From Populus alba (taxonomy: Eukaryota; Streptophyta; Magnoliopsida; Malpighiales; Salicaceae), in assembly GCF_005239225.2 (NCBI RefSeq), contig NC_133289.1, positions 13,066,889 through 13,130,888 on the forward strand: DNA of 64,000 bases, in the 5' to 3' direction. Numbering within the stretch: position 1 is the stretch's first letter; every line of letters starts with the position of its first letter. This document shows, piece by piece, positions 23,648 through 35,500 of the stretch. A program made the position numbers and the translations under genes. Below the pieces are notes generated by a model that saw nothing but the letters and a program-made list of their open reading frames with translations, did not search any database and was not told the origin of the DNA.

Positions 23648-26600
23648 TCAACGTGCCAGATCTTCAACAACCCTCTTCACTGCTTCCTGGAAGCCAGACT
23701 CGTCCCAGTCATTCCCCTGTAATCAACAAATCACCACAAATCAATATATTTAACTTTATTATACTTTCGAATTTTCTTTAGCAAAAAGGAAGATGATATT
23801 TAATGAATGTTTTATTCCCCGAAGTTGATGGCCATAGACAAGCATGTGGGGTCTATATCGAACAAAAAAGTAAGGGGAAGAGAATCCTGTAGGAAACCCT
23901 TTTTTCTTAGGAAAACTATGTTACGTCTCAGTAACAAAAAATCTAGGAAAGGATTAAAAGTGATTAGCGGATTCAGAGAATAAAGATTATTTCTTTTTAG
24001 TTTTTTGTAAGGAGATTAAATGATTTGTTCATGTGAAAATTAAACATGGGGAGTAAGCTATAATTTACTCAGTTGCACCCTTGAGAAGGGGCTCAAGCAA
24101 TTGAAGTACAGACATACATACCTCGATATTGAGCCTTAGAATCACTCGATTAAAAGAAGCTGATTCTGCTGTATGTGTGCTGGCATCAATGGATATCAAG
24201 CTCACATCCGTAACTTGTCTTAAGAACTCCAATATCCTAGTAATTACCGTGTCCAAAATGGGGCTTTCTCCTCTTAGATTCACTACCAAGTCTATAATCC
24301 GTTGTTCAGATGTTGATTCAGATATGTGTGTAACCCGGACATCAAGTCTTTCGTTTGATGAATCCCTTACTTGTGAAACTGCAGCTTTCGAAAGTTGTGC
24401 TTCTAACTTCTGGTTCTTGCGACTAAGTTCCTCAACTTGAGCCTTCAAAGATGTCAAGTACTCCCTTGTTCGAGTAAGGATAGATGCTTTATCTTTCTAT
24501 ATAATCGATCCAAAATCTAATTAGTGAAACTGTAGTTTAAATCCATGCAATATTAATTAACTCTACATTAATTGCTACCCGGCCGTTATCAATTCATATA
24601 GAACTATAAACTTACATGTATAGACTCCAATATCCTAGCTTAAAACGCATGCATATCTAGCTAAGACTATAACTGAAAGCAAATCAAATCTCAATGAATT
24701 AATTAGCTATTGGTATTCTGTAGCAATGAAAACAGGCTGGTCATATTTACCTTAGTTTCTGGGGGAAGAATTGATCTCAATGCTTTAAAGCTATCATTAA
24801 TCTTTTCTCGCCTTTTCCTCTCTGATATCATATGGTGCAATTGTGTGCTTGTTGGGCGGCCTCCGAGCATTTGTTCACGTCTTTCAACATTTAAGCGTCT
24901 GTAATAGGTAATTGCTCGTGTAAGCATACTATGTCTGTGTAAACTGGCTCTTGTTTGCGTTGTGGGGGCTAGAGCCGATCGATAATTGTTGAAGGCGCTA
25001 GCTCCCTGGCGTGCCCGGTGCATATGAGGCAAACTATGTGAAGAGGAGGAGGAAGAAGGGGAAGGTAAAGTTAAAACTGCAAGGATGGCTCTTGTCATTA
25101 CAGCATCTTCACTCTCTGGAGTTGGCAGTTGAATGTTTCGTTCTAGGGCAAACGCCTGCATGGCTTGTTGGTGTGGGCTAGTGCTGCTTTGTATTGCTTG
25201 CAAAGGTTGCATGGCTTGTTGGTGTGGGCTAGTGGTGCTTTGTATTGCTTGCAAAGGTTGCATGGCTTCTTGAAGTAGACTAGTTGTGCTCGGTGTTGAT
25301 TGCGAAGATTGAATTGCTTGCTGCTGTGGGCTAGGTTTTTGTTGCAAAGACTGCAATACTTGTTGCAGAATATTACCCGTTGGTGTCGGCAGTACTGGTT
25401 GCAACAATTGCAATGTATGTTGGAGTGGACTGCTTGTGCTTGGCAATATTGGTGGCAGCAATGAGGGAGCCTCTCGATGTGCCTCTGGTATGTGAGATGA
25501 GCTTGGAATTGTGAAGATAAGAGAAGAGATCTCTGGGCTTTCCATGGATAGCGATCTCAGGGAGGATGAAGATGATGAGGGTATGTTTGGATCAACTACT
25601 AGCGGAAGCTCTCTTAATGGAGATTGCCGAGAGAACTCCTCCGGGAACCAATTCCTCATTTCATTTTCAATGTTCAACTGAAAAATTATATAAAACCCAG
25701 TTGAATTTCAATTAGCTAGGGTTCCATTTTCTTCTTTCCATAATGAAGCGGCTATATAACTAATCAACAATATAACTTAACTTGAAATAAATTAATAAGT
25801 TTAGTTCAGATTAATTTCTTACCTGGTGAGTTGCATTGGACCAGCCTAACTCAATTTCCCCACTATTGCACCCCATGAAAACTGCAGTCTAAAATGACAT
25901 AAGAAGAAAATGTGAAAACATTACTCATGATCACATGGCTGTAAAGGAAATGAAACACCTTGATTTATTATTATCCTGGAGAGAGGAAAGTAAGCAGACC
26001 TTAATCCTTGCTTCCTGTGACAAGATAAGACACAAAGGGATGTATATATCAATGGCAGACTATATTGAGTTGATTGATAGATCAACAGGATGAAGTCCTT
26101 TTCTTCTTTTTAAAAAGATTACCTGATAAAATCGCCTCTGTGCATCCGTAGTCGCCGATCTTTGAAGCTCAAATTCCTTTAGTTCTATGAAGGGAATTTT
26201 GTTTTTGAATGCAACTCCGGGAACACGGCTGAAATACATAGGATCCAGCAAACAAAGAAAGAAAGCATTAACAACCGATACATACATACATATATCAGTA
26301 GCACATCTAATTAAAGAGAGGAAAATATAGGTGAACATGCGTTTCATACTCGTTTACAGCGAAGAATCGTCCCTGTCGATACTGATCGAAAAGCATCCTG
26401 GCGACACTCCCTGAAGAAGAGCTGGGCTGATTGCTTTCTTCGTGGTAGTATCCATCCCAGAAGAATAAATAGCTGAACATAAACAATATTAATCATTAAT
26501 GTAACTTCAAATTATATATATATAATTATGAATGAGCACTAACAACAAATTTGTGATGATTATGAGAGAGGGATAGGTAGTATTGCAGGACATACTTAGA

Positions 26601-26714
26601 TGGTTGAGGTAAATATGACCAAAGACAGATGTAAGTGCTGCCAAAACACTGCATGAAATATCGGAGAAAGGTGGCACGCTCTTCTTCACTGAGCAGGAAG
26701 ACGGCGTCCATCAT
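23648..26714 (-). CDS. bHLH041: bHLH transcription factor, bHLH041-like
   Basis: The exons are 26714-26596, 26472-26350, 26228-26123, 26014-26000 (15 bp), 25888-25823, 25677-24751, 24496-24122 and 23716-23648, giving 599 residues. All borders are GT-AG and the frame closes. The N-terminus (M-D-A-V-F-L-L-S, then Y-I-C-L-W-S-Y-L-P-Q-P) is the one I associate with Arabidopsis bHLH041. The basic region at about residues 425-440 has His, Glu and Arg spaced as in G-box binders (H-M-I-S-E-R-K-R-R-E). Helix 1, loop and helix 2 follow to about 476, with helix 2 starting in exon 7 at K-D-K-A-S-I-L. A leucine/Gln coiled stretch and an ACT-like C-terminal domain follow. Exon 6 encodes a long Ser/Gln-rich region with three repeats of Q-A-M-Q-x-L-Q. 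It should act in the nucleus. Either of two adjacent Met codons could start it. Subfamily placement is from memory. Confidence 0.9.
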
Positions 26715-27432
26715 GAGGTCGAGGAACTAGGGCTAAGAACAATAATGTTGATGCATAGTGGAGAGATCCCTTAACTTGGGTCTCTCTATCCTATGTTCTC
26801 CTATTATGTTATTTGAAAATTCCCTCTTGATTTGATCTCCATGGATCGACGGGTGATCATGTTTGAGAAAAGTAAGCAAGCTAGTTAAGGAGGGAAGAGA
26901 GAGAAGGCACTGAGAGTTGAAAAATAAGCAAGCTGAGCCTGCTGTCTCTGGAGCTGGAGGAGGAGAGAGAGGAGGAGCTTTGAAAAGTAGCAGTGTTAGG
27001 GATTACAAGGGGCCACCAATTGGTCACGTATGAACAATAAAGAGGAAAGTAAAAGAATAATGGAAGCAAATAGAGAGGAGGTTGTCTGCTGTGCAAGAAT
27101 TTGAAAAGTATGAGGACTGGTAGCTTCGGACATAGAAAAATATTGTATAATGCAGGCAGGGACTCAGAAAAGTAATGGTCAAAGTCCACCTTTGGGAGAG
27201 GGTTTGAAAATAGTCAAGAGAGGAAGGCAGTGCGTCTCCTTCCTTCCTTTCAATTTTCGTTTTTTCGTCGTTGCTTGTTGCTTTCTTCTGACCACTGCCT
27301 TGTTCTAAATTCTTCCCCCCCGCCCTACTAAATAAACCTTAACTGAGCTGATGTGATGTCTTTTAGAGGAATTCATTACTTAATTACTTTACAGGAAAGT
27401 TAAAATTTATGGTGAAAAACTTTTTATATGTT
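26715..27432. other. Upstream region of the bHLH gene
   Basis: This stretch should hold the promoter and 5' leader of the minus-strand bHLH gene. No TATA box could be assigned with confidence. A purine-rich stretch lies at 26880-26990. The minus-strand frames here are proline/serine-rich low-complexity sequence and are not considered genes. Confidence 0.4.
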
Positions 27433-27600
27433 CTTTTTTTTTTTTAATTTATAATCTGGGGTATCCGGGTCAGCTTGCGTACACCACGACTAATCCGACG
27501 GTCCACTAACATTATACAAACCCAGTAAACATATAAGATATCGTGAGGGTGACAAGTATACATAGTGAAATTTGAATCCTGATGCAGGAAAAGGAAACAA
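27433..27600 (-). mobile_element. 5'-truncated SINE copy
   Basis: On the minus strand the 3' half matches the neighbouring SINE: cctgtcacc-like, gtggtg-cgcaagctg and cccggatacccc stretches, ending in an A-run (T-run on plus at 27433-27445). The region where box B should lie is degenerate and box A is missing. It directly abuts the tail of the next copy, so the two form a head-to-tail tandem. Confidence 0.7.
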
Positions 27601-27606
27601 TCCCCA

Positions 27607-27803
27607 TTTTTTTTTTTTTTTGGTAACCCGGGGTATCCGGGCCAGCTTATGCGCACCACAACTATTCCTCGGGCCCACTGAACATCCTGCAAGCCCAATA
27701 GGCAGATAAGGCACCGCTGGGGTGACAGGCTGGTACTCTTGAGGATCGAACTCGGAAAAATCATAAGACAAGCCTTGCAGTTGACCACTGAGCTAGACCC
27801 TCA
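27607..27803 (-). mobile_element. tRNA-derived SINE with A and B boxes
   Basis: On the minus strand, TAGCTCAGTGG (27785-27795) is a perfect pol III A box, and AGTTCGATCC (within 27741-27753) is a close B box about 35 bp further on. A body with cccggataccccgggtt follows and ends in a run of about 15 A. A tRNA-like head, a body and an A tail define a SINE of about 200 bp. It is not a tRNA gene, because the boxes are not embedded in a cloverleaf with matching acceptor arms. Target duplications were not resolved because of the adjoining second copy. Confidence 0.8.
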
Positions 27804-29159
27804 AGTATCCCATCTTTTTAATATATATGGTAGATGTCCTTCGAGTAATTCTATGTTCAATTAAATTTTATTGGTGTGTAAATGGCAAATGCAATTCTCA
27901 GCGAAGAAGGTTAATAATTCATGCAAGAGGCGGCGAGTTGCGTGTGATCTGTATATTTTTATGATTTAAAATTATTTACAAAAAAAACTTGAAATTTTTT
28001 TATTTATATCAAATAATTATTTTATTTGTTTTTGAATTATTTTGATAGGATAATGTTAAAATTTATTTTTAAAAAATAAAAAAATATATATTATTTTGAT
28101 GTATTTTTAAGTAAAAAATATTTTAAAAAACAACCGTATTATACTACCCAGTACTTTTTTTTTTTTTTTCTAATAGAGTAATACTAGCAAATAATTACTG
28201 ATGTATAATATATATTGGTACTGGTATAATGGAAGAAAAAGGACCTTGAGATGATGAAAATGGAAGACCGTCGAAGAAAATCTCAGTCGTGATAGATAAA
28301 TCAGAGTAGGCTATATAGATACGCACCTCTTTTCTACACAATTGGCAGATTTCAAGTATAAATTGTGGGATACCAACATGTCGGCACCTAGTCCTACCGT
28401 CGTTTTGTTCTCTTATATTATGTATTTACTTTTTATTATAACATGTGCGATATAACTATCCAGTTTCTGCACTCTTATTATAGAATATTTAGATTTTTCT
28501 ATATGCATATATTTCAAATTTGACATAAAACACTAATATATGTACAATATACTTTATTGTGTGTGCATTAAATATTTTAATTTTTATTGAATCATAAATA
28601 ATAATCATATAATGAATACTCATATAGATACCTGAAACATGGAAGGTTGAGCTTTTCTAACCCTAAAAGAACCAATAAAAAATAGGCTAATACTTAAAAG
28701 AGGTGGTCTGTTGTATGTGGTAGTGCAGTTTCACCTGCCCACACTTGGGGAAAAAAAAAAAATCATTGATCAAACTTCCCTTTTAAAGATGTTTTTAGTC
28801 CCTCGAAAATGAAATTTATTTACAAATTGCTCCCTTCATAACCATTAGGCAAACTTAGGGAATTGACATTTTCAAAATACCTAGAAGGATCCACGCTTAT
28901 ATATATATAAATATATAGTTTTTTCTTATTTTCTTAGAAAATACCAAAAAAACAACAACTAATTCACCCTTCAATTATTGACAACGAACACTAACTAATA
29001 CATAAAGCTTCAATTTTATCAAAGGTAGGATAATTCTATTTCATGTTCTCTCTCCTCTCTCGGTGTTTGAATATATCTCTAAACCGTATAGAATAAGAGA
29101 CATACATGTAGGTGTGTTTTTTTTCCAATCCTAAAAATACATTTATAGAAAAAGAGGCA
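27804..29159. other. Intergenic, no gene seen
   Basis: AT-rich. 28000-28150 carries one copy of the AT-rich MITE-like family (attattttgatgtattttt followed by an aaaaaatattttaaaaaaca-like stretch). No open frame with recognisable content. Confidence 0.5.
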
Positions 29160-30745
29160 TATGATAGTGATACTATAATGGACATGGGGAATGATTTTGA
29201 TCATGGAACAAAGACTTAGTGAGGTGGATAGTGGATGTTTACTAGACCATGAAAGTTCAATACATGGCATAATCATTCTTAAATTTAAATTCAAGAATAA
29301 GTATTAAATTAAATTTAATCCAAATCTTTTCAAATCTGTTTCAAAATTTAAATTGCTGGTTATTATAAGAGTGTTTCAACATGGAAAAAATATCTTTGAT
29401 TGAATTGGCTGAGTTCTTAGAGGCATGGGCTATCTTGAATATGCCTAAATTATTTTTTTTTTCAATTAAACCCCTATTATTCGTGTAATTTAGTCTTTTC
29501 ATAATTAAACAATAAAATTTTATGACTTCTAGTTTTAATTTCTGAGTTCGTTACAAATAAGTATCAGCATTAGACAAGCAATGGTAGATGAATATAATTT
29601 AGTCTTTTCATAATCAATAAAATTTTTTCATTTCTAGTTTTAATTTCTGAGTTTATTACAAATAAGTATCAGTGTTAGACAAGCAATGGTAAATGAATGT
29701 AATTTAGTCTTTTTATAATCAATTAAATTTTTTGATTTTTAGTTTTAATTTCTGAGTTTGTTATAAATAAGTATCAGCGTTAGGCAAATAATGGTAGATG
29801 AATGTCACAATCAATAAAAATAGTTGGAAATAGTTGACAATATGAAACAAAAATGGATTTTGGAATAACTAGCTCAATAATTACAACATATGTTAGTCAA
29901 GGCACAACAACTTATTAAAACTAAAAAAAAAAAAAACCTATAGAATTTCCTTTTACTACCCCTTTAACTTTGATCAATGCACATCATCGACACGAAACCG
30001 AACCACCTAGGGACAACAAGATTCAATTAAATTAGATTTTCTAAGGTTTAATAAGGAGGATCCATTGCATATTAGATTTGAGGCATCAACCTATGATAAT
30101 TTTATGGAAGCACTCATTAATCTAAAATAGGTTTCTTAAGTTGAAAAGGAGCATTTAAAAGATCAGGCAACACTATTACAAAATATCAAAGTAAATTTAT
30201 GCAAAGCATAAAATAAAAATAAATTATTGTATTGAAGGAAATAACTAGAATTAAATGAATGAGACTAACTGTAATAAATTTGGCTACCCTCACCTTAAGG
30301 ACAAATTTTTTTGAAAGGGAAGGCAGTGTAATAGACCAAGGGCCTAATTTTAACCTTAGATTAAAAAGGGGGTGACGTGGACGGTGGATATTTACTAGTT
30401 TATAATTGTTTAACATGTGATATAATATCTTGTAAAGTTTAAACCCATGACTAAGTCTTAAATCAAATTTAATTCAAATGTTTTCAAATTTCAATTCAAA
30501 ACTACTTCAAAATTTCAATTATTGGTTATTTGTATAATTTGAAAAATGAAAGAGTGTTTAATCATGGATAAATATCTTTGATTGAATTGATTTAGCCCTT
30601 TGAGGCTTGGGCTACATCAAATATGCTCATAATTTTTTTTTTTCAATTAGATTCTTATTATTCTTGTAATTTAGTCTTTTCTTATTTAATAAAGTTTTTT
30701 AATTTCATGCTTTAGTTATCATATTTGTTATAGAGACCCCAAATA
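29160..30745 (+). mobile_element. Deleted Ty3/gypsy-type LTR element
   Basis: Two direct repeats, about 29200-29530 and 30350-30740, share gatggat-tttactag, tatctttgattgaattg, gcttgggct and tgtaatttagtcttttc landmarks and are probable LTRs. Between them a plus-strand frame at 30020-30165 reads D-F-L-R-F-N-K-E-D-P and then R-F-E-A-S-T-Y-D-N-F and E-A-L-I-N-L-K. In gypsy gag proteins these two motifs are normally separated by about 80 residues, so an internal deletion fused them. A purine-rich tract at 30315-30326 directly precedes the downstream repeat at about 30327, as a polypurine tract would. All of pol is missing, so it is a non-autonomous relic. LTR borders are approximate. Confidence 0.6.
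29486..29806 (+). repeat. Triplicated segment at the LTR/primer-site/gag start, period about 107 bp
   Basis: The string aatttagtcttttcataat starts copies at 29487, 29596 and 29701. Each continues through ttctgagtt, a gtatcag-like string and ggtagatgaat. The gtatcag string resembles the initiator-Met primer site tggtatcag of gypsy elements, so the triplication spans the end of the 5' LTR and the start of the internal region. Confidence 0.75.
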
Positions 30746-32206
30746 TCCACACTTATAAAATAAAAATTATGGATTATTGTCAATATATCTTAAAAAGGTT
30801 AGGTGGATGTAGATTTTATGCCTTTTATTGAGATGTAATTGTCTCTTGTTGGTTTGATTGGTTGATTATTTGAATGTTTATTTTATAATTTTTTGTGAGA
30901 CAACCTTAAGCCTATTACATGCTTGTTTGTTATTGTTTAAATGTGTTTAAGTGGGACCAAATCTTTTCTTTTTTTTAAGTGTTCGTAACTTTTGTAAATT
31001 GTAGTTATGATGTATTCAATATTAAACCAAAAATATTTTTTAATTTTTTTTTTAATTTTCATGATTCTCACTTTAGTTTAAAATGGTTTCAAGTCTATTT
31101 TAGCATCAATAGTTAGTTTTCTTTTTAGCAATTATTGCAGTAGCTAGTTTGCATTTATAATAATTAAAACTCTTTTAGGTGTTAGAAACAATATTCAATT
31201 CTTTGTTTATATTTATTCATGTAATTATTTTTCTTTAAAGAAATTTTAAAATACTCAATCAATAAATATACTACTCAATGAGTCCAATATATATAAAAAA
31301 GACAAAGATAGAGATGAAAAAGAAAATAATATCTGCATCGAGAACAACTAATAACAATATCAATGTTTAGACACAAAAATATAATTTTTTACTATTTTTT
31401 TTTACTTGTGTATATATCTTTTCTATTAAGTATTAGTAATTACTCTCCAAGTAGCATAAAAAATTTTATATATGGCCGAACAATTTTTAGTCTGTTTCTT
31501 AAGTTAATATGTTTGCTAGCTACAATTTTATACTTTATATTTCACGTCTACTCTCATTGTTTAGGTTTTCATTCTTGGTTTTGTTTATAGCCTGTCATAA
31601 ACAAACGTTTCTATAGGAATAACTTCGAGTTGTTTTAGTTTTACACTAGTGGGGCTGCTTGCACTGCGCTGCGGGTTAGTTGTTTTGACATAAAAAATAT
31701 TAAAAAAAAATTATTAATATTTAAAAGCTAGAGTTAAGTTGATCTGTAAAATTAGATTTAAAAGCCTTGAATTTGGCTGCAACGCCTAATCCAAAAATAC
31801 TATTTATAATATTAATTATAATACCAATGGTCTTGGGTATAGTAAAATCCTTAGAATAACTATATTAATTAAAATAAATAGTGCTTTGCAAGGATAAATA
31901 CAGTAAAATCTCCTTATCAGATCATGATTATCTATTGTTTTCTTTACTTGAACAAAAGATTAGTCTCCATTGGCTATACATTGAATTAAACATGGTGATT
32001 TGTTCAACTTGATTCCAGTAAAGTAGCCAAGCACATGCATGTATTCTGCTTCCATATAGAGCCTGCTTTCAAGTCTGTCATTGTTAGTTGAAAGCAACGC
32101 AAACCCAAATCTTATGATTTTCTAATATTATTTCCTTGCCAGCTTTCCGTGTTAGAACATTGCTTTCTTTTTTGTTTTTCGTAAGATAGACCTTCTCAGA
32201 AGATCT

Positions 32207-32208
<2 letters not shown>

Positions 32209-32237
<29 letters not shown>
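32209..32237. repeat. (CT)n microsatellite
   Basis: CT dinucleotide run of about 29 bp. The Arg-Glu-repeat frame on the minus strand is produced by it. Confidence 0.9.
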
Positions 32238-34126
32238 CACATCAAGTAGTAGGGTAGCCGTGAAACCAAAACCAGTGAATGTCTCTCTCGTCAATAGAGT
32301 CACACAAAGAGGGAGAGAACTAAGAAAGAGTAATTGGCTCATTGTTCTAACTCATGGTAATCTGATTAGGACATATCTTGTGTCATGCAAAGATGGCGTT
32401 AATATTATTATAGATATGTCTTTTATATTTTTAATCAATGAATGAAAGGATGGTTTGTAGTAATCAAAGATGGCGTTAATACCATAGTTTTAAAACTCGG
32501 CACGACAGATTGACCCGAAGCTAAAACTGAACCGGATTTAAGAAAAAATAAAGAAAGTTAAAATCCGGGTTGACCCGCAGACAGGCAAGATCCGCTCAAA
32601 AACCCAGTTGCAACCTGTTAACTTCTATTTTGTTTTTATTAAAATGACACAATAAATATTCAAAGGTGTTTGAAATATTAGAATTTTGAAGGGAAACTTA
32701 TTTATTTCATCATAATTCTAATTTTTTATTTATCCATTTTTTCTTGTTCTAGTGAAATTATGTATTTTTTATTAACAACATGTTTTTTAATTACAAACAA
32801 CTAAATTTCATTTTATTATAGCCAAAAACCACACAAAATAAAAGTCTTGAAAACCATAATAACCCCATGTTCAACTTCAACATGGTTTTTAATAAGTTTA
32901 CGAATAAAAAAAAATTAAAAACTTTTTTAAAAAAACCTTGATTTAAAGAGAAGACTTCCCTTCATTAAACACATATTGACATAAAGATTGGTTTGTTTCT
33001 TTCTTTTTTGTTCTTCAATGATTTTCTTTCTTTTCTCAACATTTAAAAGACTAAAAAGTAAATAGAATGAAGTCTTAGAACCACATTGTAAAAATCTAAA
33101 ACTATAAGGAATGAAAATGTAAATAGAAACTCTATGGATGAGATTTAACCTTTACAAAAACTTCAAGGAATCAATTGAAATTTTTTCAATATGCAAAGAC
33201 AACATAAAAAAATGAAGTTTTGAGACTGAAATATAAACAACTAAGACTATACGAGTCATTAATGAAAATTGCATGAAATTGAGGGACCAAATTGAACTTC
33301 TTAAAAAAATTCATTGATCAAATTGAAAACAATGTTTAGGATCAAATCATAATCACTAAATTACAAGGATCAAAATGTAAAATTAAAAACTTGAGGGATG
33401 AAAATAGTTTTTATATAAAAAAAATGGTTATTTTCCCACACAATGCTAATGGCCGATTATTGAGATCACTTTTTATTTAATTCTTTATCATTAAAATAGA
33501 TATTTGAGCAAAAAAAAAATTAAATTTGGGGAAAAAAATATCTTGTTGGAGTAATTGTTATTTTGGATAACATAAAGGATAAAATTAATAAACATGATTG
33601 GAGGTATTCTTTTTTGAGTTAATTTTAGTTGAAATTGAATGGGAAAATTGTATAATTTATTTTTTATATAAAAAAAACAACTAAATTATTGCAAAGGCAA
33701 GACTTAGGATGTACATACTTTAATTGAGATTTTATTTATTATAGTCTTCTTGTTGGTCCCTTACTCTGAGGATAACATAAACGACAAAAGGCATGTCTCG
33801 TATGAATGACAAATGAACATGTAAGAGAGAAAATCAATAAATATTATTTATTAGAATTTAGAGTAGAAGTAATATCAGTTATATGCATGATAGGAAGTAT
33901 TTGGAAGAGTTCTTCACTCGTGATTCCATCAAATACTTTTCAAATTGTTCACACTTCGAAAGATCGATGAAGACCGAATCACCCTTCTGTATGTGTTCAC
34001 ACGTGCCAATGGAGAATTTTCTTCATTTTCAGAGGGTGACAATTCCATAATTAATTATTTGCTGATTCAACTAATGGATTATTTTATTATAGTTTCAAAT
34101 TAGATACTAGGAGCGCACTGCCGCAG

Positions 34127-34128
<2 letters not shown>

Positions 34129-34177
<49 letters not shown>
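34129..34177. repeat. (AT)n microsatellite
   Basis: Uninterrupted AT dinucleotide tract of about 48 bp. Confidence 0.9.
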
Positions 34178-34182
<5 letters not shown>

Positions 34183-35500
34183 TCCTAAAAATAAATTTTT
34201 GGTTATGAAAAAAGAATAAATTTATAGCATTTTGTTTTTATAGGAAAAAGATCTTATTTAATAAGTTGTCACCTAATATTACGGTTATAAGAAACTTTAA
34301 CTGGTCAACAGAGATTCTACGGCTCGGGATTGGTTATGTAAAAGGAAATATATTATCATCTCTTAAACGTTCTGCCTGAGGCAAACTATATTACTGGTTT
34401 TGTCTTAAATTGCTAAATGTTTATTAGTTTATACTATGATAATTTACTTATAATATTCCTGACTTTGGCACCAGTGAATATTCAATTATAGATAATTCCA
34501 ACTCTGGCATTAGTAAATATTACGTAGCTATAAAATAAATTTATATCAATATTTTTATTCTAACTCTAACGCTAGTGAATAAACAAATAAAATAAATTTA
34601 TTGTTATGCACGCACATATTTTTATTTTTATTTTTCTAGTTAAATAAAATAAAAATAATATAAATCTAATCCGATATTCTTATTTCTTACTCTGACTGAA
34701 TAAAATTGAAAAAAAGCAAGCTTTTAGTAGATGTTATTAATTTGCTTGAAAACTATCTAATGACTGTCCAAACATTAGAGTGTTTTCCATCCAAAAAACA
34801 ATTGGTTAGAGCAATTACACATCCAAATCTGAAATTTTCGAATCTAATACTTTATTGGTATTTGGTATCATTTTGCTTATCATTTCAATTTAGTTGACGA
34901 AAAGAATAATAATAATAGAGTTCTAATTTTGAAACCACAGTATGTATTATAACAAGATAATTTCTTGCATGCATTATCTGCCAGCCTTGAAAATTCACTC
35001 GTGCATGGGCTTCTCCCACGCGGCTGTTTGCCCCTTCAATTTGCTGTTGCCAGAAAGCCTCATGGACACATGTTAGGACCCACTTGTATGATCTTACACG
35101 CTTGCAATCACTAGTGAACAATTTTCATTGAAATAGAAACAGATCTTACACACGTGAATGAAGGGACGAGCACTTTACTCAATTAGATCACTGCGATGGC
35201 AAGATTTTAAATTGATATATTACATGTTGTGCCAACCTGCGTCACACAATATGGAGGTGAGAGCACTGTATCCTACCCTTTCCACTGATAGCAGGAGAAG
35301 ATGATTACTTCGCCTTCTTTCCTGCTAGATATGGGACTCTGTTTCCTTGAACTCCAATGCACTATAATCTTGGGAAGCCTTTCTTTCAAGTGCTTGCTCA
35401 CTGTTATCTTGTCCATTGCTTGGCAAATACGACTTGTTGTCCTTTGAAAAAGTCTATGATGCCTGATATCTCAAGCTGGAATCATAGACTGGTACGTCTT

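Larger units (their letters stand above)
30746..35500. other. Intergenic, no gene seen; simple and dispersed repeats
   Basis: It holds a CT tract (32209-32237) and an AT tract (34129-34177). A dispersed-repeat copy at about 32490-32640 carries gttttaaaac and ttgacccg-type strings, related to 44200-44540 and 45240-45640. The string agatggcgttaata occurs twice, at about 32391 and 32468. The upper end should include the 3' untranslated region of the CRM gene. No coding region could be supported. Confidence 0.5.

Noticed and set aside
27741..27795. tRNA gene on the minus strand
   Set aside because: A and B boxes are present, but no acceptor stem or anticodon arm could be formed; the A tail shows it is a SINE.
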